NCBI RefSeq assembly: GCF_020400725.1
Contig: NZ_JAINVG010000038.1
Location: forward strand, 1 to 64,000
Length of the DNA: 64,000 nucleotides
Direction: 5' to 3'
Origin: Streptomyces sp. NK15101
GTDB taxonomy: Bacteria; Actinomycetota; Actinomycetes; Streptomycetales; Streptomycetaceae
Position numbers and translations under genes: made by a program. Shown in pieces: positions 25,764 to 34,851 of the stretch. The notes under the pieces were generated by a model. The model was given only the letters and a program-made list of their open reading frames with translations. It made no database searches and was not told the DNA's origin. Position 1 is the stretch's first letter. Every line of letters begins with the position of its first letter.

Positions 25764-26411
25764 TTACTTCTTGAGCGCGGCCATCGCCTTGGCGGTGACC
25801 TCGTCCACCTTGCCGAGCGCCGAGATCGTCTCGACCAGGTTCTGCGCCCGGTAGTAGTCGATGATCGGCTCGGTCTCCGTGTGGTAGACCGCCAGGCGCT
25901 TGCGGACGGTCTCCTCCGTGTCGTCGTCGCGCTGGTACAGCTCGCCGCCGCAGACGTCGCAGACGCCCTCGGTCTTCGGGGCGTTGTACGTCACGTGGAA
26001 GACGTGCGCGGAGTCCTTGCGGCAGATGCGGCGACCCGCGATCCGCTTCACGACCTCGTCCTCGGGGACCTCCAGGTCCAGGACCGCGTCCAGCTCGATG
26101 CCGTCGGCCTTGAGGAACGCGTCCAGGGCCTGGGCCTGGGCCACGTTCCGCGGGAACCCGTCGAGCAGGAAGCCGCCCTCGGCGTCCGCCTGGCGCATGC
26201 GGTCCTCGGCCATCCCGATCGTCACGGAGTCCGGCACGAGCTGGCCGGCCTTCATGTACGACTGCGCCTCTACGCCCAGCGGCGTGCCCTGCGAGATGTT
26301 GGCACGGAACAGGTCGCCCGTAGAGATGTGCGGGATGCCCAGGTTCTTGGCGAGGTACGCGGCCTGCGTGCCCTTGCCCGCACCGGGCGGTCCGACGAGG
26401 ACGATTCGCAT
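25764..26411 (-). CDS. adk: Adenylate kinase
   Basis: 215 residues from ATG 26411, which overlaps the secY stop by one base (TGATG). The P-loop is GPPGAGKGTQAAYLA and the AMP-binding region HISTGDLFR. It is a long-form enzyme with a LID domain; of the usual four zinc cysteines three remain (ICRKDS...VCDVCGG), the second being Asp, as is common in actinobacterial Adk. Confidence 0.96.
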   Translation of the reverse strand: MRIVLVGPPGAGKGTQAAYLAKNLGIPHISTGDLFRANISQGTPLGVEAQSYMKAGQLVPDSVTIGMAEDRMRQADAEGGFLLDGFPRNVAQAQALDAFLKADGIELDAVLDLEVPEDEVVKRIAGRRICRKDSAHVFHVTYNAPKTEGVCDVCGGELYQRDDDTEETVRKRLAVYHTETEPIIDYYRAQNLVETISALGKVDEVTAKAMAALKK

Positions 26412-27730
26412 CAGCGGAGGAACCCTTCGTAATTGCGCTGCTGGAGCTGGCTCTCGATCTGCTTCACGGTCTCCAGCCCCACACCCACGATGATGAGGAT
26501 GCTCGTCCCGCCGAAGGGGAAGTTGGAATTGGCCCCGCCGAAGCCTGCCAACGCCATCGTCGGCACGAGAGCGATCAGACCCAAGTACAGCGAGCCCGGC
26601 CAAGTGATCCGGTTGAGCACGTAGCTCAGATACTCGGCAGTAGGTCGACCAGCCCGGATACCCGGGATGAAGCCACCATACTTCTTCATGTTGTCCGCAA
26701 CTTCCTCGGGGTTGAACGAGATCGCCACGTAGAAGAAGGCGAAGAACACGATCAGGAGGAAGTACGCGGTGATGTAGTAGGGGTGGTCACCCTTGACGAA
26801 GTGGGCTTCGATCCAGGTCTTCCAGCCCGCGGTGCTGTTCGAGAACTGCGCGATCAAGGCCGGGATGTAGAGAAGCGACGACGCGAAGATGACAGGAATC
26901 ACACCGGCCTGGTTCACCTTCAAAGGGATGTAAGTGGACGTACCGCCGTACGACCTGCGGCCGATCATCCGCTTCGCGTACTGGACCGGAATGCGTCGCT
27001 GGGCCTGCTCGACGAAGACCACGAGGGCCACCATCACGAAACCGATGAGGATGACGACGCCGAACTCGATCCAGCCCTGGGCGAGCTTGCCGCTCTTCTT
27101 GATGGCCCACAGGGCGCCCGGGAAGCCGGCCGCGATCGAGATGAACATCAGGATCGACATTCCGTTGCCGATGCCGCGGTCAGTGATCAGCTCACCGAGC
27201 CACATGACCACGCCGGTGCCCGCGGTCATCGTGATGACCATCGTGGCGATGGTGAAGATCGACTGGTCGGGCACGACCTGGTCGGCGACGATGCAGCCGC
27301 TGAAGAGCGCGCCGCTCTTGGCGGTGGCGACGAGACCGGTGCCCTGGAGGATGGCGAGGGCCACGGTCAGGTACCGGGTGTACTGCGTGATCTTGGCAGT
27401 ACCGGCCTGACCCTCCTTCTTGAGGGCTTCGAGGCGGGGGATCACGACGGTCAGCAGCTGCAGGATGATGCTCGCCGTGATGTACGGCATGATGCCGAGC
27501 GCGAAGATGGTGATCTGCAGCAGCGCCCCGCCACTGAACATGTTGACCAGGCCGAACAGGCTGTTGTTGCCCTCGCTGGCCTGCTTGACACACTGCTGTA
27601 CGGCCTCGTAGCTGACGCCGGGGACCGGGATGTGGGCCCCCAGGCGGTACAGCACGATGATGCCGAGCGTGAAGAGCAGCTTCTTGCGCAGGTCGGGCGT
27701 CTTGAACGCCCGGGCGAACGCGGTGAGCAC
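26411..27730 (-). CDS. secY: Preprotein translocase subunit SecY
   Basis: 439 residues from GTG 27730, chosen for its AGGAGG four bases upstream and the family start MLTAFARAFKTPDLRKKLLF. SecY is the ten-helix channel of the Sec translocon; helices such as FTLGIIVLYRLGAHIPVPGV and the cytoplasmic loop AQRRIPVQYAKRMIGRRSYG are evident. It heads secY-adk-map and is separated from rplO by a 570-base gap with a terminator. Confidence 0.97.
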   Translation of the reverse strand: MLTAFARAFKTPDLRKKLLFTLGIIVLYRLGAHIPVPGVSYEAVQQCVKQASEGNNSLFGLVNMFSGGALLQITIFALGIMPYITASIILQLLTVVIPRLEALKKEGQAGTAKITQYTRYLTVALAILQGTGLVATAKSGALFSGCIVADQVVPDQSIFTIATMVITMTAGTGVVMWLGELITDRGIGNGMSILMFISIAAGFPGALWAIKKSGKLAQGWIEFGVVILIGFVMVALVVFVEQAQRRIPVQYAKRMIGRRSYGGTSTYIPLKVNQAGVIPVIFASSLLYIPALIAQFSNSTAGWKTWIEAHFVKGDHPYYITAYFLLIVFFAFFYVAISFNPEEVADNMKKYGGFIPGIRAGRPTAEYLSYVLNRITWPGSLYLGLIALVPTMALAGFGGANSNFPFGGTSILIIVGVGLETVKQIESQLQQRNYEGFLR

Positions 27731-28240
27731 GGTGCCTCCTGCGACCCCCGCGCTATGCGTCAAGGGTGACGGTCTTGAGGTTCGACGATTGGTTATCGGT
27801 CATCAATCCCGTGCGGGCATACCGCACGGAGTTTAGACAGTGCACGCCACCTTACCGGCGACCATGCCCCCCTAGGAACGACCAACCGGGGATGCACCTT
27901 TTGGAAGGCGTCCCCGGCCGGAAACGGACCCCCGGTCCCGGGCGTACGGCTCCGGTCCGGCGTCCGTTCCGACCAGCGGCCGTCATGGCGGCGCCCCCGC
28001 CGCCGGGAGACCGATCGGGCCGTTCCGCGGCGACCGGGTGCCGGCGCCCGCCGTTACCACTTCCGGGGGACACCGGTGAGGGCGTCACCCACCGCGGCGA
28101 CCGCCGTGGGCCCCGTGGAGGAGCACGTCCGGCGGGCCGACCGCGCCGAAGCCGGACGGCAGGGGCGGGAGCGGGCTCCGGCCCTGTCGCGAGGGCCGGG
28201 GACGCGCCTCGGCCGCGGGCCGGTCTCCTCGGCGTACGAA
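27731..28240. other. Non-coding upstream region of secY
   Basis: About 500 bases without a supported gene on either strand. The secY-proximal 110 bases are comparatively AT-rich (GATTGGTTATCGGTCATC, GAGTTTAGACAGTG) and are the likely promoter region; the rest is GC-rich with scattered short palindromes and no clear coding bias. It separates the spc cluster from secY, unlike E. coli where secY is in spc. Confidence 0.6.
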
Positions 28241-28282
28241 CAAGCCCGGCCGGCTCCCCCACGGGGGAACCGGCCGGGCTTG
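28241..28282 (-). terminator. Terminator after rplO
   Basis: CAAGCCCGGCCGG (28241-28253) pairs perfectly with CCGGCCGGGCTTG (28270-28282), with an inner CCCC/GGGG stem. It lies 19 bases beyond the rplO stop and ends the S10-spc transcript before secY. Confidence 0.88.
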
Positions 28283-28301
28283 TTCAGCTGTCGACCGAAG
28301 C

Positions 28302-28757
28302 TCAGACGAGCTCGGTGACGGTGCCGCCGGCGGCGGCGATCTTCTCCTTGGCGGAGCCGGAGACGGCGTCGACCGTCACCTGCAGCGCCACGGAGACCTC
28401 GCCCTGGCCCAGGACCTTGACGAGCTGGTTCTTGCGAACGGCACCCTTGGCGACCAGGTCGGCCACCGTGACCTCGCCACCCTGCGGGTAGAGCGCGGCG
28501 AGCTTGTCCAGGTTCACGACCTGGTACTCGGTGCGGAAGGGGTTCTTGAAGCCCTTCAGCTTCGGAAGGCGCATGTGGAGGGGCATCTGGCCACCCTCGA
28601 AGCGCTCCGGAACCTGGTAACGGGCCTTCGTACCCTTCGTACCACGACCGGCCGTCTTACCCTTCGACGCCTCACCACGACCCACACGGGTCTTGGCGGT
28701 CTTGGCGCCCGGGGCCGGACGGAGGTTGTGGGCCTTCAGCGGGTTGTTCTCCGCCAT
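28302..28757 (-). CDS. rplO: 50S ribosomal protein L15
   Basis: 151 residues from ATG 28757, one base after the rpmD stop. MAENNPLKAHNLRPAPGAKT, the Gly/Lys-rich VGRGEASKGKTAGRGTKGTK arm that threads into 23S rRNA, and the C-terminal SGSAKEKIAAAGG are L15 features. Last gene of the spc cluster. Confidence 0.96.
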   Translation of the reverse strand: MAENNPLKAHNLRPAPGAKTAKTRVGRGEASKGKTAGRGTKGTKARYQVPERFEGGQMPLHMRLPKLKGFKNPFRTEYQVVNLDKLAALYPQGGEVTVADLVAKGAVRKNQLVKVLGQGEVSVALQVTVDAVSGSAKEKIAAAGGTVTELV

Positions 28758-28758
28758 G

Positions 28759-28941
28759 TCAGTCAACCTCCTCGACCGTCACGAGGTGGCGGACGGTGTG
28801 CACCATGCCGCGGAACTCGGGGCGGTCCTCCTTGACAACCACGTCACCCAGGCGCTTGAGGCCCAGGGAACGGAGGGTGTCGCGGTGGTTCTGCTTGCTG
28901 CCGATGTACGACTTCGTCTGCGTGACCTTGAGGCGAGCCAT
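28759..28941 (-). CDS. rpmD: 50S ribosomal protein L30
   Basis: 60 residues, MARLKVTQTKSYIGSKQNHR... to HLVTVEEVD, the full bacterial L30. Its ATG overlaps the rpsE stop (TAATG), giving coupled translation. Confidence 0.96.
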   Translation of the reverse strand: MARLKVTQTKSYIGSKQNHRDTLRSLGLKRLGDVVVKEDRPEFRGMVHTVRHLVTVEEVD

Positions 28942-29543
28942 TACACACCCGCCCCAGCACGCGCACGGAGCAGAGCCGCGGGGGCGACGTCCTCGAGCGG
29001 CAGACCACGGCGAGCCGCGATCTCCTCGGGACGCTGCAGGCCCTTGAGGGCCTCCACGGTCGCGTGCACGATGTTGATCGCGTTGTCGGAGCCGAGCGAC
29101 TTCGACAGGATGTCGTGAACGCCGGCGCACTCCAGAACGGCGCGCACCGGGCCACCGGCGATAACACCGGTACCGGGGGAAGCAGGCTTCAGCAGGACAA
29201 CGCCGGCCGCCTTCTCGCCCTGGATCGGGTGCGGGATGGTGCCCTGGATGCGGGGAACCTTGAAGAAGTTCTTCTTGGCTTCCTCGACGCCCTTGGCGAT
29301 GGCCGCGGGAACTTCCTTGGCCTTGCCGTAACCGACACCTACGGTGCCGTCACCGTCACCCACCACGACGAGCGCGGTGAAGCTGAAGCGACGACCACCC
29401 TTGACAACCTTGGCGACGCGGTTGATCGCGACAACGCGCTCAACGTACGCGGTCTTCTCGGCGGCAGCGCCACCGTCGCGACCCTTCCGGTCCCGCCGCT
29501 CGCCGCCACCGGCACCGCTGCCGCGGCGCTGGGGTCCAGCCAT
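28941..29543 (-). CDS. rpsE: 30S ribosomal protein S5
   Basis: 200 residues. After a basic Gly/Arg-rich extension the conserved core starts YVERVVAINRVAKVVKGGRR; VGVGYGKAKEVPAAI and IPHPIQGEKAAGVVLLKPAS complete it. S5 shapes decoding fidelity and the mRNA entry helicase. 45 bases after rplR. Confidence 0.97.
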   Translation of the reverse strand: MAGPQRRGSGAGGGERRDRKGRDGGAAAEKTAYVERVVAINRVAKVVKGGRRFSFTALVVVGDGDGTVGVGYGKAKEVPAAIAKGVEEAKKNFFKVPRIQGTIPHPIQGEKAAGVVLLKPASPGTGVIAGGPVRAVLECAGVHDILSKSLGSDNAINIVHATVEALKGLQRPEEIAARRGLPLEDVAPAALLRARAGAGV

Positions 29544-29588
29544 TGGATTACCTCTCTCTGTTACGTCCGTTAGTCCCGGAACCGGGGC

Positions 29589-29972
29589 TTAGAACTTCAG
29601 CCCGGCTTCGCGGGCGGCGTCAGCCAGAGCGGCAATGCGCCCGGCGTACCTGTTGCCACCACGGTCGAACACGACAGCCTCGACGCCGGCGGCCTTGGCG
29701 CGCTCGGCGACCAGGGCGCCGACCTGCTTGGCCTGCGCGGACTTGTCACCCTCGCCGCCGCGGATCGACGCGTCCAGGGTCGACGCCGACGCAAGGGTGT
29801 GGCCCTTGAGGTCGTCGATGACCTGAGCGGTGATACCGCGGTTGGAACGCGTCACGACGAGGCGCGGACGCTCCGCCGTACCCGACACGTTCTTGCGGAT
29901 GCGGATGTGGCGGCGCTTCTTGGCGGCGCCCTTGTAGGCGTCGCCCTTGGCGATCTTCACACCGTATGCCAT
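29589..29972 (-). CDS. rplR: 50S ribosomal protein L18
   Basis: 127 residues with RRHIRIRKNVSGTAERPRLV and VFDRGGNRYAGRIAALADAA, diagnostic for the 5S-rRNA-binding protein L18. Three bases after rplF. Confidence 0.97.
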   Translation of the reverse strand: MAYGVKIAKGDAYKGAAKKRRHIRIRKNVSGTAERPRLVVTRSNRGITAQVIDDLKGHTLASASTLDASIRGGEGDKSAQAKQVGALVAERAKAAGVEAVVFDRGGNRYAGRIAALADAAREAGLKF

Positions 29973-29975
29973 GGC

Positions 29976-30515
29976 TTACTTACCAGCCTTTCCGACCTTG
30001 CGGCGGATGACCTCGCCCGCGTACTTCACGCCCTTGGCCTTGTAGGGGTCGGGCTTGCGAAGCTTGCGGATGTTGGCGGCGACCTCGCCGACCTTCTGCT
30101 TGTCGATGCCCTCGACCGAGAACTTGGTCGGCGACTCGACCTTGAACGAGATGCCCTCGGGCGCCTCGACCACGATCGGGTGGCTGTAGCCGAGCTGGAA
30201 CTCCAGAGCGGAGCCCTTCGCGGCCACGCGGTAACCGACACCGCTGATCTCGAGCGCCTTCACGTACCCCTGGGTCACACCGGTGATCATGTTGGCCACC
30301 AGCGTGCGGGACAGGCCGTGCAGGGCCTTGTTCTGACGCTCGTCGTTCGGACGGTTGACGTTGAGCACGCCATCCTCGCCCTTAACGATCTCGATCGGCG
30401 CGGCGACGGTGTGGCTCAGGGTGCCCTTGGAACCCTTGACCGTGACCGTGCGGCCCTCGATGGTGACGTCCACGCCGGCGGGAACCGTGATGGGGAGCTT
30501 GCCAATACGCGACAT
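29976..30515 (-). CDS. rplF: 50S ribosomal protein L6
   Basis: 179 residues, starting MSRIGKLPITVPAGVDVTIE and containing the C-terminal signature PDPYKAKGVKYAGEVIRRK. L6 lies near the GTPase-associated centre. 21 bases after rpsH. Confidence 0.97.
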   Translation of the reverse strand: MSRIGKLPITVPAGVDVTIEGRTVTVKGSKGTLSHTVAAPIEIVKGEDGVLNVNRPNDERQNKALHGLSRTLVANMITGVTQGYVKALEISGVGYRVAAKGSALEFQLGYSHPIVVEAPEGISFKVESPTKFSVEGIDKQKVGEVAANIRKLRKPDPYKAKGVKYAGEVIRRKVGKAGK

Positions 30516-30536
30516 TAGCTATTCCTCCGTTCCCGA

Positions 30537-30935
30537 CTACCAGACGTAGGCGAGGACTTCCCCACCCACGCCCTTCTTCTGCGCCTGCTGACCGGTCAGG
30601 AGACCGTGGGACGTGGAGATGATCGCCACGCCCAGGCCGCCGAGGACCTTCGGCAGGTTGGTGGACTTCGCGTAAACCCGGAGGCCCGGCTTCGAGATCC
30701 GCTTGATGCCCGCGATGGAGCGCTCACGGTTCGGACCGAACTTGAGGTCGAGCACGAGGTTCTTGCCGACCTCGGCGTCCTCGACCTTCCAGCCCGTGAT
30801 GAAGCCCTCCTGCTGGAGGATTTCCGCGATGTGAGACTTGATCTTGCTGTGCGGCATCGTCACGGAGTCGTGGTATGCCGAGTTCGCGTTACGCAGACGA
30901 GTCAGCATGTCCGCGATCGGATCAGTCATGGTCAT
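30537..30935 (-). CDS. rpsH: 30S ribosomal protein S8
   Basis: 132 residues from the first of two close ATGs (MTMTDPIADMLTRLRNANSA); the second ATG at 30929 is an alternative. The C-terminal STSHGLLTGQQAQKKGVGGE is an S8 signature. In E. coli S8 represses spc translation; here a 206-base gap separates it from rpsN, with no clear mimic of the S8 site seen. Confidence 0.96.
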   Translation of the reverse strand: MTMTDPIADMLTRLRNANSAYHDSVTMPHSKIKSHIAEILQQEGFITGWKVEDAEVGKNLVLDLKFGPNRERSIAGIKRISKPGLRVYAKSTNLPKVLGGLGVAIISTSHGLLTGQQAQKKGVGGEVLAYVW

Positions 30936-31141
30936 GAATTGGCCTTCGGCCTCTCTCGCCGGGGTTTCCAGTGCGCCATCCCTCTCCCCACACAGGGGCG
31001 GGACGGGTGCGGCGCGGGGACCTACGGCGTAGTAAGTCGTACGGGCGGCGGACGCCCAACCCCACAAGCCTAAGGCATGCGGGGGTGGGCCTCCGCCGAC
31101 CCAATGCTTACCGAGAGACTCCGGTCATCCCAACTGGGGGA

Positions 31142-31327
31142 TTACCAGGAGCTCTTGGTCACGCCCGGCAGCTCGCCACGGTGAGCCATCTCACGGAGGC
31201 ACACGCGGCAGAGGCCGAACTTGCGGTACACGGAGTGGGGACGACCACAGCGCTGGCAGCGCGTGTAGCCACGCACGCCGAACTTGGGCTTGCGGGCAGC
31301 CTTCGCGATGAGAGCCTTCTTCGCCAT
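31142..31327 (-). CDS. rpsN: 30S ribosomal protein S14, type Z
   Basis: 61 residues, the short zinc-binding form with CQRCG and CRVC pairs. The sequence starts MAKKALIAKAARKPKFGVRG. Actinobacteria often have a second, zinc-free S14 elsewhere for zinc limitation. Five bases after rplE. Confidence 0.96.
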   Translation of the reverse strand: MAKKALIAKAARKPKFGVRGYTRCQRCGRPHSVYRKFGLCRVCLREMAHRGELPGVTKSSW

Positions 31328-31332
31328 CTCGC

Positions 31333-31887
31333 TTACGCCTCCTTGAACGGGAAGCCGAGGTGACGCAGAAGGGCACGGCCCTCGTCGTCGTTGGTCGCCG
31401 TGGTCACCACGGTGATGTCCATACCCCGGACACGGTCGATCTTGTCCTGGTCGATCTCGTGGAACATGACCTGCTCCGTGAGACCGAAGGTGTAGTTGCC
31501 ACGGCCGTCGAACTGCTTGGGGGACAGGCCGCGGAAGTCGCGGATGCGCGGGAGCGCGAGCGACAGGGTGCGGTCCAGGAACTCCCACATGCGGTCGCCA
31601 CGGAGCGTGACGTGGGCGCCGATCGGCTGGCCCTCGCGGAGCTTGAACTGCGCGATGGACTTGCGGGCCTTCGTGACGGCCGGCTTCTGACCGGTGATCG
31701 TCGTGAGGTCGCGGATCGCGCCGTCGATCAGCTTCGAGTCACGGGCGGCGTCGCCGACACCCATGTTGACCACGATCTTGACGAGGCCGGGGATCTGCAT
31801 GACGTTCTCGTACTTGAACTCGTCACGCAGCTTGCCCGCGATCTCCTCGCGGTACTTCGTCTTGAGACGCGGAGTGGTGGTAGCCAT
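31333..31887 (-). CDS. rplE: 50S ribosomal protein L5
   Basis: 184 residues. VVNMGVGDAARDSKLIDGA, GAHVTLRGDRMWEFLDRTLS and MDITVVTTATNDDEGRALLR are L5 hallmarks. L5 binds 5S rRNA. Start overlaps the rplX stop by one base. Confidence 0.97.
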   Translation of the reverse strand: MATTTPRLKTKYREEIAGKLRDEFKYENVMQIPGLVKIVVNMGVGDAARDSKLIDGAIRDLTTITGQKPAVTKARKSIAQFKLREGQPIGAHVTLRGDRMWEFLDRTLSLALPRIRDFRGLSPKQFDGRGNYTFGLTEQVMFHEIDQDKIDRVRGMDITVVTTATNDDEGRALLRHLGFPFKEA

Positions 31888-32198
31888 CAGATGTCCTCAC
31901 CCGTCCGCTTGGCAACGCGGATCTTGTTGCCCTCGTCGTCGAAGCGGTAACCGACACGCGTGACGACCTTCTTGCCGTCCTTCTCCACGACCAGCTGGAC
32001 GTTGGAGACGTGGACCGGAGCCTCGGTCGTGACGATGCCACCGGCCTGCGAGGGGCCGGCCTTGGTGTGCTTCTTGACCCGGTTGACACCCTCGACCAGG
32101 ACGCGGTTCTCGCGCGGGAAGGCCGTGATGACCTTGCCCTGCTTGCCCTTGTCCTTACCGGTGATGACCTGGACCAGGTCGCCCTTCTTGATCTTCAT
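31887..32198 (-). CDS. rplX: 50S ribosomal protein L24
   Basis: 103 residues with the KOW motif KKGDLVQVITGKDKGKQGKV at the N-terminus. L24 is an assembly initiator of the 50S subunit. Two bases after rplN. Confidence 0.97.
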   Translation of the reverse strand: MKIKKGDLVQVITGKDKGKQGKVITAFPRENRVLVEGVNRVKKHTKAGPSQAGGIVTTEAPVHVSNVQLVVEKDGKKVVTRVGYRFDDEGNKIRVAKRTGEDI

Positions 32199-32200
32199 GC

Positions 32201-32569
32201 TTACAGCACCTCCGGCGCGAGCGAGATGATCTTCATGAACTTCTTCTCGCGCAGCTCACGGCCGACCGGGCCGAAGATACGGGTGCCACGAGGGTCGCCG
32301 TCGTTCTTGAGAATGACAGCGGCGTTCTCGTCGAAGCGGATGTACGAGCCGTCCTGGCGGCGGCGCTCCTTGACGGTGCGAACGATGACCGCCTTGACGA
32401 CGTCACCCTTCTTCACGTTGCCACCGGGGATCGCGTCCTTGACGGTGGCGACGATGACGTCACCGATGCCCGCGTAGCGGCGACCCGAGCCACCGAGAAC
32501 ACGGATGCAAAGGATCTCCTTGGCACCAGTGTTGTCGGCGACACGCAGTCGCGACTCCTGCTGGATCAC
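32201..32569 (-). CDS. rplN: 50S ribosomal protein L14
   Basis: 122 residues, MIQQESRLRVADNTGAKEIL... with RIFGPVGRELREKKFMKIIS at the end. L14 forms a bridge with 16S helix 44. It begins the spc part after a 126-base gap carrying two hairpins. Confidence 0.97.
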   Translation of the reverse strand: MIQQESRLRVADNTGAKEILCIRVLGGSGRRYAGIGDVIVATVKDAIPGGNVKKGDVVKAVIVRTVKERRRQDGSYIRFDENAAVILKNDGDPRGTRIFGPVGRELREKKFMKIISLAPEVL

Positions 32570-32598
32570 GTCTATCTCCTGATTGTCTGCCGGTTCCC

Positions 32599-32662
32599 GG
32601 CAGGGGCACCGGAGTGCCCCTGCCGAGCCTGGCGGAACTGACCTGAGGAAAACCCCTCAGGC
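32599..32662 (-). terminator. Paired hairpins at the S10/spc junction
   Basis: GGCAGGGGCAC/GTGCCCCTGCC (32599-32624, 4-base loop) and CCTGAGG/CCTCAGG (32643-32662) lie between rpsQ and rplN, exactly where the S10 and spc operons split in E. coli. On the minus strand the first hairpin met contains GGTTTT. Probably a partial terminator or processing site. Confidence 0.6.
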
Positions 32663-32695
32663 TGAACATGTGGGATCTCCCTTGCGGGAAATTCC

Positions 32696-32977
32696 TTACT
32701 TGGCCTTCTCGAGGATCTCGACGACGCGCCAGTGCTTCGTGGCGGACAGCTTCCGGGTCTCCATCAGGAGGACGCGGTCGCCGATGCCGGCAGCGTTCTG
32801 CTCGTCGTGAGCCTTGAGCTTGTTCGTACGGCGGATGACCTTGCCGTACAGCGCGTGCTTGACGCGGTCCTCGACAGCGACGACGACGGTCTTGTCCATC
32901 TTGTCGCTGACGACGAGGCCCTCGCGGACCTTACGAGCGTTGCGCTCGGTCTTCTCAGTCACGTTGCTCTCGCTCAT
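32696..32977 (-). CDS. rpsQ: 30S ribosomal protein S17
   Basis: 93 residues. After a short N-terminal extension the core reads VREGLVVSDKMDKTVVVAVE, with RVLLMETRKLSATKHWRVVE at the C-terminus. Its ATG overlaps the rpmC stop by one base. Confidence 0.97.
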   Translation of the reverse strand: MSESNVTEKTERNARKVREGLVVSDKMDKTVVVAVEDRVKHALYGKVIRRTNKLKAHDEQNAAGIGDRVLLMETRKLSATKHWRVVEILEKAK

Positions 32978-33201
32978 CAGGCGTTCTCCACCGTCTCGAT
33001 GCCCAGCTCACGCTCACGCATCAGGGTGTAGATCCGGGCGATGTCCTTACGGACGGACTTGAGCCGACCGTGGTTCTCGAGCTGACCCGTCGCCGCCTGG
33101 AAGCGGAGGTTGAACAGCTCTTCCTTGGCCTCGCGGAGCTTGTTGAGAAGCTCCTCGTTGCCCAGCTCGCGCAGCTCGGACGCCTTGGTACCGGCCGACA
33201 T
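32977..33201 (-). CDS. rpmC: 50S ribosomal protein L29
   Basis: 74 residues from ATG 33201 that overlaps the rplP stop (TGATG). ELRELGNEELLNKLREAKEE and LRFQAATGQLENHGRLKSVR are typical. L29 lies at the peptide exit tunnel beside the SRP/trigger factor site. Confidence 0.96.
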   Translation of the reverse strand: MSAGTKASELRELGNEELLNKLREAKEELFNLRFQAATGQLENHGRLKSVRKDIARIYTLMRERELGIETVENA

Positions 33202-33620
33202 CACAGCTCACCTGCTTCGCGCTTCACGATCTTGCACTTCATCGGCAGCTTGTGGGCCGCACGGGTCAGGGCCTCGCGCGCGATCTTCTCGTTCGGGTAG
33301 GACAGTTCGAACATCACCCGACCCGGCTTGACGTTCGCGATCCACCACTCCGGAGAACCCTTACCGGAACCCATGCGGGTCTCGGCGGGCTTCTTCGTCA
33401 GCGGGCGGTCCGGGTAGATGTTGATCCAGACCTTGCCGCCACGCTTGATGTGGCGGGTCATCGCGATACGAGCCGCCTCGATCTGGCGGTTGGTCACGTA
33501 CGCCGGCGTAAGGGCCTGAATGCCGTACTCGCCGAACGCAACCTGCGTACCACCCTTGCTGGCGCCGGAGCGCTTCGGGTGGTGCTGCTTGCGGTGCTTG
33601 ACCCTACGGGGGATCAGCAT
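33201..33620 (-). CDS. rplP: 50S ribosomal protein L16
   Basis: 139 residues. MLIPRRVKHRKQHHPKRSGA, GSGKGSPEWWIANVKPGRVM and the C-terminal KLPMKCKIVKR are L16 signatures. Five bases after rpsC. Confidence 0.97.
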   Translation of the reverse strand: MLIPRRVKHRKQHHPKRSGASKGGTQVAFGEYGIQALTPAYVTNRQIEAARIAMTRHIKRGGKVWINIYPDRPLTKKPAETRMGSGKGSPEWWIANVKPGRVMFELSYPNEKIAREALTRAAHKLPMKCKIVKREAGEL

Positions 33621-33625
33621 GTCGG

Positions 33626-34462
33626 TCAGGCCTCCGTTCCGGTGCTCTCAGCCGGAGCAGCGGCGGCAGCCTCGGCCTTGGGGGCCTCGGCGGCCGGAGC
33701 CGACTGCTGCGGCTTGCGGCCGCGGCCGCCACGCTCGCCACCGCGGCCACGGCCGGCCGGGCGGTCGCCAGCGCCGGCGCCACGGGCCGGGCGGTTACCC
33801 GCACGGGCAGCGGCGTTCTCGGCGCGGACCTCGGCGATGTTCTTGACGTCGCCCTTGTAGATCCAGACCTTCACGCCGATGCGGCCGAAGGTGGTCTTGG
33901 CCTCGAAGAAGCCGTAGTCGACGTTCGCGCGGAGCGTGTGCAGGGGCACGCGGCCCTCGCGGTAGAACTCCGAGCGGGACATCTCGGCGCCGCCGAGACG
34001 GCCGCCGCACTGGATCTTGATTCCCTTGGCGCCGGCCTTCATCGTGCCCTGCATGCTCTTGCGCATGGCACGACGGAAGGAGACGCGGGAGGAGAGCTGC
34101 TCGGCAACGGCCTGGGCGACCAGCTGGGCGTCCATCTCGGGGTTCTTGACCTCGAGGATGTTCAGCTGGACCTGCTTGCCCGTGAGCTTCTCGAGGTCGC
34201 CGCGGATGCGGTCGGCCTCGGCGCCACGGCGGCCGATGACGATGCCGGGACGCGCGGTGTGGATGTCCACCCGCACGCGGTCACGGGTGCGCTCGATCTC
34301 GACCTTCGAGATGCCCGCGCGCTCCATGCCGGACGTCATCATCCGACGGATGGCGACGTCTTCCTTGACGTAGTCCTTGTACAGCTTGTCGGCGTACCAG
34401 CGGGACTTGAAGTCCGTGGTGATGCCGAGCCGGAACCCATGCGGGTTAACCTTCTGGCCCAT
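33626..34462 (-). CDS. rpsC: 30S ribosomal protein S3
   Basis: 278 residues. MGQKVNPHGFRLGITTDFKS and the KH-domain motif GIVIGRRGAEADRIRGDLEK are diagnostic. The C-terminal ~60 residues are an Ala/Gly/Arg-rich tail, as in other Streptomyces. The start overlaps the rplV stop by one base. Confidence 0.97.
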   Translation of the reverse strand: MGQKVNPHGFRLGITTDFKSRWYADKLYKDYVKEDVAIRRMMTSGMERAGISKVEIERTRDRVRVDIHTARPGIVIGRRGAEADRIRGDLEKLTGKQVQLNILEVKNPEMDAQLVAQAVAEQLSSRVSFRRAMRKSMQGTMKAGAKGIKIQCGGRLGGAEMSRSEFYREGRVPLHTLRANVDYGFFEAKTTFGRIGVKVWIYKGDVKNIAEVRAENAAARAGNRPARGAGAGDRPAGRGRGGERGGRGRKPQQSAPAAEAPKAEAAAAAPAESTGTEA

Positions 34463-34809
34463 TACCGGGTTCCTTCCTTGCTGCTGACGACCACGGTGAT
34501 GTGGCTGGTCCGCTTACGGATCCGGTAGGCGCGGCCCTGGGCACGCGGACGGAACCGCTTCAGGGTCGGGCCCTCATCCACGTACGCCTCGCTGATGTAC
34601 AGCGAAGAGGCGTCACTGTGGTCGTAGTTGTGCGCGGCGTTGGCGATGGCGCTGTCCAGCACCTTGCCAACCGGCACGCTCGCGGCCTGCGGGGCGAAAC
34701 GCAGGACCGCCTGAGCCTCCGTGGCGTCCATGCCACGGATAAGGTCCACCACGCGGCGGGCCTTCATGGGCGTGACGCGGATGTACCGCGCCTGGGCCCT
34801 GGCTTCCAT
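34462..34809 (-). CDS. rplV: 50S ribosomal protein L22
   Basis: 115 residues from the ATG at 34809 with GGAAGGA upstream; the frame is open ten codons further. ARYIRVTPMKARRVVDLIRG and FRPRAQGRAYRIRKRTSHIT are conserved; the hairpin loop lines the exit tunnel near macrolide sites. Confidence 0.96.
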   Translation of the reverse strand: MEARAQARYIRVTPMKARRVVDLIRGMDATEAQAVLRFAPQAASVPVGKVLDSAIANAAHNYDHSDASSLYISEAYVDEGPTLKRFRPRAQGRAYRIRKRTSHITVVVSSKEGTR

Positions 34810-34851
34810 GGTTGTCCTTCCAGTGTCTGTCATGGTCATTCCACCCCGCTG